Counted from the stretch's first letter, positions 7,988 to 16,151 are shown. The stretch: DNA of 17,324 bases from Prevotellaceae bacterium UBA4359 (GCA_002393555.1 DGSP01000090.1:1-17324); one strand, 5' to 3'. A program made the numbers and translations. Notes: generated from the letters alone by a model not told the origin.

Positions 7988-8915
7988 GAATAAGGCGGGT
8001 GTAGAGATTGAAGAGGAGGTATTTCCACTCGTTGTGCCAGGGGAGAGGGAAGTAGCCGAGGTGGCGGAGGGAAGAGGTGATTTCTTGACGAAAAGCCTTG
8101 GGGTGATGCTGACGAAGCAGGATGCGGAGCGTATCGACGGCCAGATAGTCGAGTTTGTACTGCATGCAGGGTCGGAGTTCGGGATGGGTTTGTGCCCATG
8201 TTTCGAGGTGCTGAAGAACCGTGACCATGTGGTGCAGATGCTGCTGCTGCTTAGTCCGATTGGTCGTGGTGGTGGTGCTTTCCTTGCGCCAGATGCGGTC
8301 ATACCAGTCCACATTCAGTGCCATCATCGTGTCGGCTCCTGCAAAAGCACGAACCACAAACTCTTCGTCTTCATGGAAGATGCCTTCGGGGAAAGCGATT
8401 TGACGTTCTTGCAGAAAAGCCCTGCGCCAGAAATAGCCAACCACACAGGGCATCAGATTACGTCCCTGCATGAAAGAACGGGCATTCATCAACACTTCAT
8501 ATTCAGGCACATAGCGTCGATAGGGTTTCCGTTTGCCGTCAGACCCAAGTTGGAGGATGTTCACAGAGAAGATGTCGGCCCTCCACTTTTCCATCATCGC
8601 CACAGGCACCTGAGCGGCATAGAGGCGGTCGTCGGCATCGACAAAACACAGATACTCCCCACGTGCCATCCGCATGCCCACATTGCGCGCCGCTCCTTGT
8701 CCACGGTTCTCCTGGCTCACCACCTGCAAGTCAGGATGTGACTTCTGGTAGTCATCCAGCAACTCTGCCGTGCCATCCGTGGAGCCATCATTGACCACGA
8801 TAACCTCAAAGCAGCGTCCTCGCATGTCGAGACGATGGATGCTGTCGAGACACTCCTTCAGATAAGGCTCGACATTGTAGGCAGGAATGATGAAAGAAAG
8901 AAAAAGAGTGTTCAT
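7983..8915 (-). CDS. Family 2 glycosyltransferase
   Basis: This 310-residue GT-A protein begins LSFIIPAYNVEPYLKECLDS (6-25). It has Asp43 in VVNDGSTDGT, the run NRGQGAARNVGMRMARGEYL (70-89) and the metal-binding FVDADD (91-96). These are the standard family 2 motifs, and the protein is of usual length for a single-domain transferase without membrane anchors. It follows another family 2 gene of nearly equal size by 6 bp, and the two share the GxxAARN...GE...DADD core, so they may be old paralogues. Its stop codon lies inside the first unit of the heptamer array. The sugar and acceptor are unknown. Confidence 0.92.
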   Translation of the reverse strand: MNTLFLSFIIPAYNVEPYLKECLDSIHRLDMRGRCFEVIVVNDGSTDGTAELLDDYQKSHPDLQVVSQENRGQGAARNVGMRMARGEYLCFVDADDRLYAAQVPVAMMEKWRADIFSVNILQLGSDGKRKPYRRYVPEYEVLMNARSFMQGRNLMPCVVGYFWRRAFLQERQIAFPEGIFHEDEEFVVRAFAGADTMMALNVDWYDRIWRKESTTTTTNRTKQQQHLHHMVTVLQHLETWAQTHPELRPCMQYKLDYLAVDTLRILLRQHHPKAFRQEITSSLRHLGYFPLPWHNEWKYLLFNLYTRLIL

Positions 8916-8921
8916 GTGTTG

Positions 8922-9860
8922 TCAGGAGGTTATTCTTTGTTGACGGAACTTTCTTTTTTCCCCTACCCACTTCGCCAGCCAGAATGGATAGAGGCAAACA
9001 TTCACCGCAATGGAGAAAGCACTCTCACCCACACGACGCAGTTCTGCAGCACACATGCGGGCATCGTTCCATTCACCCTTCAGGATGCTGAACACGAGGG
9101 GGCGATAGGCACGTTTGTAGCAGTAAGGCAAGCCATGCACCGTGAAGAAGTGGTTCGTCTCGGCCATCACTTTCGTGTAGTCGCGCTTCCGTCCTGCTGT
9201 CATCTTTTTGCCTACACTTTGCTGACGGTTGCACACACAGTAGCACACTGTCTTCTCCACCAGCACCTGCCGGGCATGATGGCCCACCAGATAGGAGAAA
9301 CGCACATCATTCATGATGCGGGTTTCGTCAAAGCGGATGGAATTTCGTTCCACCAACTCCCGACGAATCCACTTGCACCAAGGTTCACTATGCAGATAGC
9401 GCAACTGCCGCTCACGCTCGCCTTCGGGCTGGTTCATCATCCAGTTCAGCCGGTCGGCTCGCCATGAAGGCTCCCCTGTTTGGTCGTCGAGGGATTGGGC
9501 ATTGAAGAAGATGAGGTCGGCTCCAGCCCACCGTTCCTTCTCATTCAGCAAGGCATCCAATGCATCGGTGCAGAAGTAGTCGTCGGCATCGGCAAAGAAC
9601 ACAAACTCCCCCTTCGCCACACCAAGTGCAGCATTGCGAGCGGCCCCACCTCCCCGATTGGTGGGAAGCATCACCCATTCCACCGCTGGGAACTTCGCCC
9701 CAAGGGCTTGCAACTGCTCCACACACCCGGCATCGCTCCCATCGTCGGCCACCACCACCTGCAAGTCATCGCGCTGAGGCAACGAGTCCAGCAATCGCTC
9801 TAACAACTGCGGTTGGTTGTAGTGAGGTACAATCAAACTGTAAAACACTTCGCTTCTCAT
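8922..9860 (-). CDS. Family 2 glycosyltransferase
   Basis: The 312-residue product has the family 2 start YSLIVPHYNQPQLLERLLDS (7-26), Asp39-Asp40 in VVADDGSD, TNRGGGAARNAALGVAKGEF (67-86) and the DxD motif FADADD (89-94). The C-terminal part has a hydrophobic amphipathic stretch (SIAVNVCLYPFWLAKWVG) that might associate with the membrane. Its ATG overlaps the murF-alr stop codon (ATGA at 9860-9857), a sign of coupled translation. Being coupled to a peptidoglycan gene does not by itself make it a wall enzyme; a surface polysaccharide role is as likely. Confidence 0.92.
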   Translation of the reverse strand: MRSEVFYSLIVPHYNQPQLLERLLDSLPQRDDLQVVVADDGSDAGCVEQLQALGAKFPAVEWVMLPTNRGGGAARNAALGVAKGEFVFFADADDYFCTDALDALLNEKERWAGADLIFFNAQSLDDQTGEPSWRADRLNWMMNQPEGERERQLRYLHSEPWCKWIRRELVERNSIRFDETRIMNDVRFSYLVGHHARQVLVEKTVCYCVCNRQQSVGKKMTAGRKRDYTKVMAETNHFFTVHGLPYCYKRAYRPLVFSILKGEWNDARMCAAELRRVGESAFSIAVNVCLYPFWLAKWVGEKRKFRQQRITS

Positions 9861-12463
9861 TCTTGCACATACACTCGCTGCACCCTGTTGCTCACTCCCG
9901 TCAGCACTTCGTAGGGGATGGTGCCGAGGGCATCGCTAAGGGTGGTGACAGGCAGGTTGTCGCCAAAAATCTCCACCGCATCGCCCTCTTGGCAGTCGAT
10001 GTCGGTCACGTCTATCATGCACACATCCATGCAGATATTGCCCACATAGTCGGCTTTCTGACCATTCACCAGACAGTAGCAGCCCCGATTGCCGAGGTGA
10101 CGATTGAGTCCGTCAGCATAGCCGATGGGGATGGCGGCTATGCGGCTGTCGCGCTCCAGGATGGTGCGACGAGAGTAGCCGATGGAGTCGCCTTTAGGCA
10201 CGTTGCGAATCTGCAAGATGGTGGTCTTGAGGGTGGCCACATTATTTAATATATGGTTGGTGCGGGCATCAATGCCATAGAGGCCCAAGCCCAGGCGCAC
10301 CATGTCGAGATGATACTGAGGGAAATGCTCGATGCCTGCCGAGTTGCAGATGTGGCGGATAATCTTGTGCGAATAGGCCGCTTGCAACTGTTGGCTGGCA
10401 CGGTCGAAGAGGTCGAACTGACGATGGGAGAAGGAGTCGAACTCATCGCCATCGCTGCCCACAAAGTGGCTGAACACAGAGCAAGGCACGAGGGCCGTCT
10501 GACGCTTGAGCCGCTCGATGAGCCGGGGCATGTCTGTCTCGGGGTTGAAGCCAAGTCGGTGCATGCCAGTGTCGAGTTTGATGTGGACGGGGAAATGGGT
10601 GATGCCCTCGCGTTCGGCAGCATGGATGAGTTGTTCGAGCAGGGAGAAACTGAACACTTCGGGTTCCAGCCGGTAGTCGAAGAGCATCTTGAAGGAGGTG
10701 GTTTCGGGGTTCATAATCATGATGTTGGCTGTGATGCCTGCCTCGCGCAAATCGGCCCCCTCGTCGGCCACAGCCACAGCCAGGTAGTCCACCCCGTTGT
10801 CTTGCAGCGTCTTGCTGGTTTCGAGCGACCCCACTCCGTAGCCGCTCGCCTTCACCATGCACACCATCTTGGTTTCGGGCTGCATGAAGCGGCGATAGTA
10901 ACGCACGTTGTTGACCAGCGCGTTGAGGTTCACCTCCAGGATGGTTTGATGCACTTTCAGTGTCAGCAGGTCGCTCACCTTGTCGAAGCGAAACTGACGC
11001 GCTCCTTTGATGAGAATGAACTCATTGTGCAACTCGCTGAACACCTCGCTTCTGAGCAGGGCATCGAGGGTGCGGAAAGTATAGTGTTCCATCGGGAAAT
11101 AGTCGGCACAAGCACAGATTTCTTCACCCACCCCAATGACCTTTTCTATGCCTCGTTGGGCAGCCATCTGAGCCACTCTGGAGTAGAGGCTTCGGGGCGA
11201 CTCGCCGCTCTGCAGGATGTCGGAGAGGATGAGGGTGCGGCGCTGCCTGCGCGTTTCGGGACGACGGCTCATGAAGTCAAGGGCGATGTCGAGCGACTGC
11301 ACGTCAGAGTTGTAGGAGTCGTTGATGAGGGTGCAGCCGTTCTTGCCATCCTTCACTTCCAGACGCATCGCCACCTGCTCCAAGCGGCTCATGCGCTCAC
11401 ATAAGACAGCGACCCTCTCTGCCCTACGGGCATCTCCCCCATAATGGGGAGAGCCATCCGGCGAGGTTCCTGATGATAAACATTCCGCATGGTTTCCCTC
11501 CCCATTATGGGGGAGGGCTGGGGAGAGGGTCTTCTCCACCGCCAGCACTGTGGAAAAGCACGTCACGGAGTTCTCAATAGACGCATCGTCGATGAAGGGG
11601 ATGGTGTATTTTCCTATCTCTCCCTCGTATTCAAAGTGTACAGTGGCATGATTACCCTCTTTCTCCACCTGCCGCACCTTCAAACTCATTCGCTGCACAC
11701 CTTCAGGCAATGCCTCCGCACATCGCTGTACGATGGAGTCTTGGGAGTTGATGACCACCGCGTCGCAACTTCTGAAGAGTTTCATCTTCTCGCTGCACTT
11801 GATTTCGTAACTCATGAAGTTCTCCTGATGGGCCGCACCCAAGTTCGTCATCACACCGATGGTGGGCTTCACGATGCGCTCCAGCCGCTCCATCTCGCCA
11901 GGCTGCGAAATGCCTGCCTCGATGATGGCGAGGTCGTTGTGCCGGTTCACCATCCACACACTCAGCGGCACACCCACTTGGCTGTTGTAACTGCGAGGCG
12001 AACGGCAGACGTTGTAATCGGGCGAAAGCAACTGATAGAGCCATTCCTTCACCGTCGTCTTGCCGTTGGAACCCGTGATGGCAATGACCGGGATGTTGAG
12101 TTTGCTGCGATGATAGGCCGCCAAGTCCTGCAGTGCTTGCAGGGGAGACCTCACCACAAGGAAGTTGCAAAGCCTCCTCCCATCCTCCCCCAAAGGGGAG
12201 GTGTTGCCATCCGGATGGTTCATCCCCCCCTGGGGGGACAAGAGGGGGGCTTCCTCCACCACAAAGTTTCGCACTCCTCGTCTGTACAACTCTTCTATAT
12301 ACTTGTGTCCATCGTTTTTCTCTGTCCGCAGAGCAAAGAAAAGCGTTTCTTCGGGAAAGCAGAGGCTTCGGCTGTCGATGAGCAGCCAGTTGATTTTCGC
12401 TTCTGCCGTTCCTTTCCTTTCTGCGCCAATCACTTGCGCAATTTCATCAATTGTGTATGTCAT
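9857..12463 (-). CDS. murF-alr: Bifunctional MurF ligase / alanine racemase
   Basis: The N-terminal half (1 to about 500) is UDP-MurNAc-tripeptide:D-Ala-D-Ala ligase, with the ATP loop ITGSNGKTT (129-137), IEAGISQPGEM (181-191) and the Mur C-domain NDSYNSDVQS (381-390). The C-terminal half is a PLP-dependent alanine racemase, with the Schiff-base lysine Lys538 in MVKASGYGVG, KLDTGMHRLGF (629-639), the second catalytic tyrosine Tyr763 in SIGYSRR, and GYADG (781-785). The fusion is typical of Bacteroidetes and joins D-Ala supply to its use in the wall precursor. At 868 residues it is longer than expected because of two repeat-derived insertions, residues 71-98 and 311-351, both in frame. It sits 9 bp after the GSCFA gene and overlaps the next gene by 4 bp. 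No key residue is missing. Confidence 0.96.
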   Translation of the reverse strand: MTYTIDEIAQVIGAERKGTAEAKINWLLIDSRSLCFPEETLFFALRTEKNDGHKYIEELYRRGVRNFVVEEAPLLSPQGGMNHPDGNTSPLGEDGRRLCNFLVVRSPLQALQDLAAYHRSKLNIPVIAITGSNGKTTVKEWLYQLLSPDYNVCRSPRSYNSQVGVPLSVWMVNRHNDLAIIEAGISQPGEMERLERIVKPTIGVMTNLGAAHQENFMSYEIKCSEKMKLFRSCDAVVINSQDSIVQRCAEALPEGVQRMSLKVRQVEKEGNHATVHFEYEGEIGKYTIPFIDDASIENSVTCFSTVLAVEKTLSPALPHNGEGNHAECLSSGTSPDGSPHYGGDARRAERVAVLCERMSRLEQVAMRLEVKDGKNGCTLINDSYNSDVQSLDIALDFMSRRPETRRQRRTLILSDILQSGESPRSLYSRVAQMAAQRGIEKVIGVGEEICACADYFPMEHYTFRTLDALLRSEVFSELHNEFILIKGARQFRFDKVSDLLTLKVHQTILEVNLNALVNNVRYYRRFMQPETKMVCMVKASGYGVGSLETSKTLQDNGVDYLAVAVADEGADLREAGITANIMIMNPETTSFKMLFDYRLEPEVFSFSLLEQLIHAAEREGITHFPVHIKLDTGMHRLGFNPETDMPRLIERLKRQTALVPCSVFSHFVGSDGDEFDSFSHRQFDLFDRASQQLQAAYSHKIIRHICNSAGIEHFPQYHLDMVRLGLGLYGIDARTNHILNNVATLKTTILQIRNVPKGDSIGYSRRTILERDSRIAAIPIGYADGLNRHLGNRGCYCLVNGQKADYVGNICMDVCMIDVTDIDCQEGDAVEIFGDNLPVTTLSDALGTIPYEVLTGVSNRVQRVYVQE
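11411..11531 (-). repeat. Palindromic element A, inserted in frame in murF
   Basis: This 121-bp element is bounded by the inverted repeat GACCCTCTC (11411-11419) / GAGAGGGTC (11523-11531). Inside are two nearly self-complementary segments, 11434-11451 and 11496-11517, built on CTCCCC and GGGGAG arms. A further short palindrome, TGCCC/GGGCA, lies at 11420-11432. Read on the coding strand it gives residues 311-351 (from KTLSPALPHNGEG to ARRAERV), a segment not expected in MurF. It falls between the central-domain helix ending near AVE310 and the conserved VLCERMSRLEQVAMRLEV. The first 36 bp on the minus strand match 15426-15461 of element B at 35 positions. Confidence 0.9.
12170..12252 (-). repeat. 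Palindromic element C, inserted in frame in murF
   Basis: The 83-bp segment runs from AAGCC (12170) to GGCTT (12252). It has a perfect hairpin CCTCCCC-CAAA-GGGGAGG (12184-12201), a 12-bp palindrome CCATCCGGATGG at its centre (12207-12218) and a C-run/G-run hairpin (12224-12237). It encodes residues 71-98 of MurF (EAPLLSPQGG, then TSPLGEDGRRL), between NFVVE and the conserved NFLVV. GCCATCCGG is shared with element A, which suggests a related but distinct family. Confidence 0.85.
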
Positions 12464-12472
12464 TTCTTTTAA

Positions 12473-13426
12473 CTATTTACTTACAATCGTTCGATGCTGA
12501 CTCTGCCTCCACTCTTTGGTCGCTTTGGCCACAGCATCTTTGGTTTTGTTGTCGAAATAAGTGTCCTGAAACCGTTGCCAGATGTACTCGACAGCGGTGT
12601 CTGAGGGGTGAATCATGTCGCTGGCATAGAAACGGTAGTCGCGCAGTTCGTCCATCATGATTTCATAAGCAGGATAGTATTCAACATCCATCTCATCCAC
12701 CGCCTGCAGCAGGATTCCCTTCGAGATTTGATTCACATGGTAGCCGTCGCGCTTGTGGCGGATGGGGCTGACCGTGAAGATGACTTTCAACCTTGGATTG
12801 ACACTCTCCAGCAGTTGCAGGAGCATCCGCCACTGGTCCACTATGTCGTAGGCACTCAGGCGTTCCCTCACAAAGAGGCGGTCGGGCTGCTTGTGGCAGT
12901 TGGCCACCAGCATGCCTGTCTCCTTCAAGCGATAGACGATGGCGGTGCCGAAGGTGACGATGAGCACATCGGCTCGGCGAAGGAAATCGGCCACCTCATG
13001 AGTGGTGCGGTTCACCCGTTCCACCAATTCGGAAGAGTCGGAGGAAGAGAAACTGCTATGGTGCATCCACGAGTGCCACACACCTGTCATGGCATCCTGA
13101 AAGACGTACCCCTCGGCTACACCTTGCCGTACCCCTCGGCTACGCTCCATCGTACCCCTCGGGTACGCCTCTGCTGAAGCAAAGTCCACGTTCCTGTCCC
13201 CACAAGGCATTTCCACCTCCTTTTCGCTGATGCTTCTGAGCAGACTGGCCGCGATGCTGGCAGGATTGTAAAGGGTGCCGAAGGGGTTGACCATTGCGTC
13301 GAAGCCCCCTCTGAGCATCCGCCCTCCCACCTCGTCGGCAAAGCACGAGCCCACCAGCAGCACCTTGGCTCCTGTGGCTATCTTCCATTCCGATGTGGGA
13401 ATGTCTATGCGTGTCATCAGTTCCAT
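12473..13426 (-). CDS. GSCFA-domain protein (SGNH/GDSL-like)
   Basis: The family is named for its motif, seen here as GSCFA at residues 26-30, followed by NPFGTLYNPASI (47-58), WHSWMHHSSF (118-127), TFGTAIVYRLKETGMLVANC (158-177) and MIHPSDTAVEYIW near the end. GSCFA proteins resemble SGNH esterases, and the DMIHPS segment supplies the likely catalytic Asp/His. Function and substrate are not established. The 317-residue product has no signal peptide. Residues 85-107 come from a 23-bp palindromic repeat present three times in tandem, between the N-terminal strand region and the conserved tryptophan motif. It lies 18 bp after the DUF2207 gene and 9 bp before murF-alr. An alternative start is the ATG at 13417. 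Confidence 0.9.
   Translation of the reverse strand: MELMTRIDIPTSEWKIATGAKVLLVGSCFADEVGGRMLRGGFDAMVNPFGTLYNPASIAASLLRSISEKEVEMPCGDRNVDFASAEAYPRGTMERSRGVRQGVAEGYVFQDAMTGVWHSWMHHSSFSSSDSSELVERVNRTTHEVADFLRRADVLIVTFGTAIVYRLKETGMLVANCHKQPDRLFVRERLSAYDIVDQWRMLLQLLESVNPRLKVIFTVSPIRHKRDGYHVNQISKGILLQAVDEMDVEYYPAYEIMMDELRDYRFYASDMIHPSDTAVEYIWQRFQDTYFDNKTKDAVAKATKEWRQSQHRTIVSK
13106..13174 (-). repeat. Three tandem 23-bp palindromic units inside the GSCFA gene
   Basis: Units start at 13106, 13129 and 13152. Each opens with GTACCCCTCGGSTAC; in the third this is a palindrome with GTACCC and GGGTAC arms around CTC. The remaining 8 bp of each unit vary. Because 23 is not divisible by three, the same motif is read in three frames in succession (YPRGT, SRGVR, VAEGY), but the total of 69 bp keeps the gene in frame. 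Confidence 0.92.
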
Positions 13427-13444
13427 GTTCTTGTCCGTTCCTTT

Positions 13445-15403
13445 TTATCTGAATCCGCTGCCTCCGCCGCCTGTGTGGCCACCGCCGCCCGAATAACTGC
13501 TGCGGCCGCTGCCACCACTGCTGCTGGAGCGTGAAGAAGAGGAAGAAGAATAGGAGGATTCGCTTCTGTATCGGATGGATTCACGTTCCTCCTTGGTCAT
13601 ATATTTGCGTGTCTCCACAAAAGAGGTGGCAATGACGGTGGTGATGGGTGCGAGGTCGTGTACCACGTGCATCATCTCGTCCAACCGAGTCACGTCGGGA
13701 GCCACTTTCTTCATGTCTTTGCACACTTGGCCGGCTATGCCGTAGTGGGTGGCAAAGACCAGATACTCCTTCCAGAGGGCGACTTCCTCGATGTGGCGTT
13801 CTCCCACCAGCGAGAAGTCCCTGAGATAGTGGAGGAAGCCCAGCACCTGCTGCACCTCGTTGGCCTTCAGATGGACATCATTCTCCTGTCCTTCGGCAAA
13901 CATGTAGAGGGCATCGGCCAGCGGACGCAGTTCCTCCATGTGGCTCTTCACATACAGCCTCAACTCGTCGGGTTGCAGCAGGTGGTCGTCGTTGGCCGCC
14001 TTGAAGAGCAGGTCGTGCAGCGCATGCTCCATGCCCATGTCGTCCAGATTCCCCATGAAGGCATGATCCACCTCCTTCCGCCTCTTGCTCTCAATGGCCA
14101 GACGATAGGTGTTGACGTTGGCCAGTTGGCTCTCGCGTGGCTTGGCGGAGAGCGGCTGGGGTGGGAGGATGCGGAAGAGTTTGCGGGCGTTGCCCTGGCG
14201 GTCGAGGTCGGTGTCGAAGGTGATGCCTCCTTTGTAGAAGATGCGCAGGACGAGGGCTTCGTAGAGATGCTGCATGGAGAAGCGCACAAAACCCGGATAG
14301 GTCTTGTTGGCATTGCGCATGACGGTGGTGACGGAGCGAATGACGAGACCCGACCTCAAGAGGTTGCCCTGCATGGGCGGTTCGCGCCAATAGGGCACAT
14401 CGTCCCACTTCTTGCCACCCATCATGCCGACCAGCCGCTCATAATCCTGCCGGTAGATTTTGCGCCACGTCAAGCGTTCTTTCACCTGCCTGCACACCGC
14501 CCAAGCGATAATTCCGCCCACAGTGAGAACAGCCAACAGGGCTGCCAGCCAGTCACCATCATCTTCATCACTGTCCGTTCCTGCCAGCCAATGCTGACGG
14601 CCTGTGCTGCCCCCTCCGCCCATGAGCGAACTGGGCACGGTGCCGCTGTCGAGCGTGTCGCCCAGAGCGATGGCCATATCATATTCGCTGCCGACGAGGG
14701 CAGGGCGTTTCACCAGTTCCTTGAAGGTGCCTTGCCGTTTCACCTCAGGTTGCAAGACGCCTTTGTTCAGTTCCATCATCACAATGAGGCCGTCGCTACC
14801 CCGCAGGGAGCAGGAGTCGGCCTTAGCAAAGACAGTGCCAGACTTGGTGATGCCCTTCCACCCGTGGAAACCGAAGGTCCACACACGGGCTTTCTGTTTG
14901 GTGAGCGAATCGCCCCTCACCACCACAAAGACCTCAGCCTGGTCGGCTGGCGAGTTGGCAGCCTCGTAGAAGGAGTGGCAAAAGCCGTCGTAGTCGTCGT
15001 AGGACTTGACCAGATGGGTGAGCGTGTAGGAAATGTAGTAGGTGCGCAAGCCCGAACGGCCTATGCCCCAACAGAGTTCCACACCCGTCGGAGTGCGGCG
15101 ATAGCCACACTTGCCAGTCTTCTGCTCGCGGGTGCGCTCCACGTTCCACTCTTCCTCCACCTCATAGGCCTCATCGTTCTCGTCCAGCACCTCCAGGTTC
15201 GTCACACCGATGTCGCCCATGTCGTTGAAGGTGATGAAGCCCTCGGTGCCCTGGTCGCTCATCTGGGCGATGCGCCGTTCGGTCACGTCGGCACTTCCAT
15301 CCTGATTCAGATGCACCAGCACGACCACCTCCTTCAGATGATGCTGTGCGGGGGAAGTTAAAAACGAAAAACTAAATACTAAAAGTAGAAGTAACTTCTT
15401 CAT
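13445..15403 (-). CDS. DUF2207-type membrane protein with Gly/Ser-rich tail
   Basis: The 652-residue protein has a signal peptide (MKKLLLLLVFSFSFLTSPA, cut near residue 19), an extracytoplasmic beta-rich domain up to about 260 with the DUF2207-like pattern VLVHLNQDGSADVTERR, one transmembrane segment at about 285-303 and a large C-terminal part. The tail (from about 616) is serine-rich and ends in GGGGHTGGGGSGFR, a glycine-rich end common to DUF2207 and related proteins. The function is unknown; the family is often found beside lemA, as here. Element B occupies most of the 152 bp between lemA and this gene. The GSCFA gene follows 18 bp later. A role in envelope maintenance is a guess from location only. 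Confidence 0.82.
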   Translation of the reverse strand: MKKLLLLLVFSFSFLTSPAQHHLKEVVVLVHLNQDGSADVTERRIAQMSDQGTEGFITFNDMGDIGVTNLEVLDENDEAYEVEEEWNVERTREQKTGKCGYRRTPTGVELCWGIGRSGLRTYYISYTLTHLVKSYDDYDGFCHSFYEAANSPADQAEVFVVVRGDSLTKQKARVWTFGFHGWKGITKSGTVFAKADSCSLRGSDGLIVMMELNKGVLQPEVKRQGTFKELVKRPALVGSEYDMAIALGDTLDSGTVPSSLMGGGGSTGRQHWLAGTDSDEDDGDWLAALLAVLTVGGIIAWAVCRQVKERLTWRKIYRQDYERLVGMMGGKKWDDVPYWREPPMQGNLLRSGLVIRSVTTVMRNANKTYPGFVRFSMQHLYEALVLRIFYKGGITFDTDLDRQGNARKLFRILPPQPLSAKPRESQLANVNTYRLAIESKRRKEVDHAFMGNLDDMGMEHALHDLLFKAANDDHLLQPDELRLYVKSHMEELRPLADALYMFAEGQENDVHLKANEVQQVLGFLHYLRDFSLVGERHIEEVALWKEYLVFATHYGIAGQVCKDMKKVAPDVTRLDEMMHVVHDLAPITTVIATSFVETRKYMTKEERESIRYRSESSYSSSSSSRSSSSGGSGRSSYSGGGGHTGGGGSGFR

Positions 15404-15424
15404 GATTAATCGTTAATAGTGAAA

Positions 15425-15545
15425 AGACCCTCTCCCCAACCCTCCCCCATAATGGGGAGGGAGACTATGCAGGGTCTTCGTTGGCAGAAAACAGGCCGGA
15501 TGGCTTCCCCCTCCCCATTATGGGGGAGGGACGGGGAGAGGGTCT
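15425..15545 (+). repeat. Palindromic element B between lemA and the DUF2207 gene
   Basis: The element is bounded by a perfect 13-bp inverted repeat, AGACCCTCTCCCC (15425-15437) and its complement (15533-15545). Two inner 22-bp segments, 15440-15461 and 15509-15530, are exact reverse complements of each other, and each is almost self-complementary around CCATAATGG or CCATTATGG. The right one is identical to 11496-11517 of element A. It fills most of the 152-bp gap in a leftward operon, so its transcript could fold into a long, strong hairpin that pauses transcription or alters mRNA processing. Confidence 0.93.
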
Positions 15546-15555
15546 GTTTCGTTTT

Positions 15556-16125
15556 TCACTCTTCAAACAACTTAGGCATATCCTTCTTCTGCTGGTCGTC
15601 AATCTTCAGGTACTCCTGTTGCTTGAAGCCCTGCCGACTGGCCACTATGCTCGAGGGCCACTGGCGCACGTAGCGGTTCATGCGGGTGACAGTGTCGTTA
15701 TAAATCATGCGGGCCATGCGCACCTTGTCCTCATACTGGCCAATGCTGTCCATCGTCTTCTCGAAGAGGCCCGATGCCCGCAGTTCGGGATAAGCCTCCT
15801 TCACGGCCATGAGCCGTCCCAGCACATCTACGTATGCAGATTGCTGCTCGTTCACATCGGCAGCCGTCCTCACCTCCATGCTCCGACGGCTCTGGATGGT
15901 CTTGATGAGCGTTTCGCTCTCATGCCGCGCGTATGCTCCAGCCGACTGCGCCAGGGCCAGCAAGGCATCCCAGCGAGAGTTGAGTTGCACCTCTATCTGG
16001 CTGAGCGCGTTCTTGCACTTCTCGTCCAAGTCCACCAGTTCGTTCTGGGTGCTGACATACCACTTGCCGACGAACACAGCCAGCAAGACCAGCACACCCA
16101 ATGAAATCAAAATCTCTACAATCAT
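15556..16125 (-). CDS. lemA: LemA family protein
   Basis: This 189-residue protein has the usual LemA plan: an N-terminal transmembrane segment (about 4-20, EILISLGVLVLLAVFVG), then a long helical domain starting NELVDLDEKCKNALSQIEVQ (28-47) and the conserved YNDTVTRMNRYVRQWPSSIV. The length is normal for the family. LemA proteins are membrane-anchored with a helical domain probably outside the cytoplasmic membrane; their biochemical function is not established. The gene follows the lipoprotein gene by 26 bp and precedes element B and the DUF2207 gene, matching the common lemA-DUF2207 pairing. Confidence 0.94.
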   Translation of the reverse strand: MIVEILISLGVLVLLAVFVGKWYVSTQNELVDLDEKCKNALSQIEVQLNSRWDALLALAQSAGAYARHESETLIKTIQSRRSMEVRTAADVNEQQSAYVDVLGRLMAVKEAYPELRASGLFEKTMDSIGQYEDKVRMARMIYNDTVTRMNRYVRQWPSSIVASRQGFKQQEYLKIDDQQKKDMPKLFEE

Positions 16126-16151
16126 AAACGGAAAAGATAAAAAAGTAACTA

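Noticed and set aside
10253..11404. 383-codon rightward open frame opposite murF-alr
   Set aside because: It lies opposite well-conserved MurF and Alr motifs and matches no family that I recognise.
11411..11531. Assembly error or pseudogene in murF
   Set aside because: The frame stays open across both insertions and all ligase and racemase catalytic residues are present.
13658..15361. 567-codon rightward open frame opposite the DUF2207 gene
   Set aside because: The leftward frame has a signal peptide, a membrane segment and the known lemA pairing. The rightward translation has no recognisable domain and is a by-product of codon bias.
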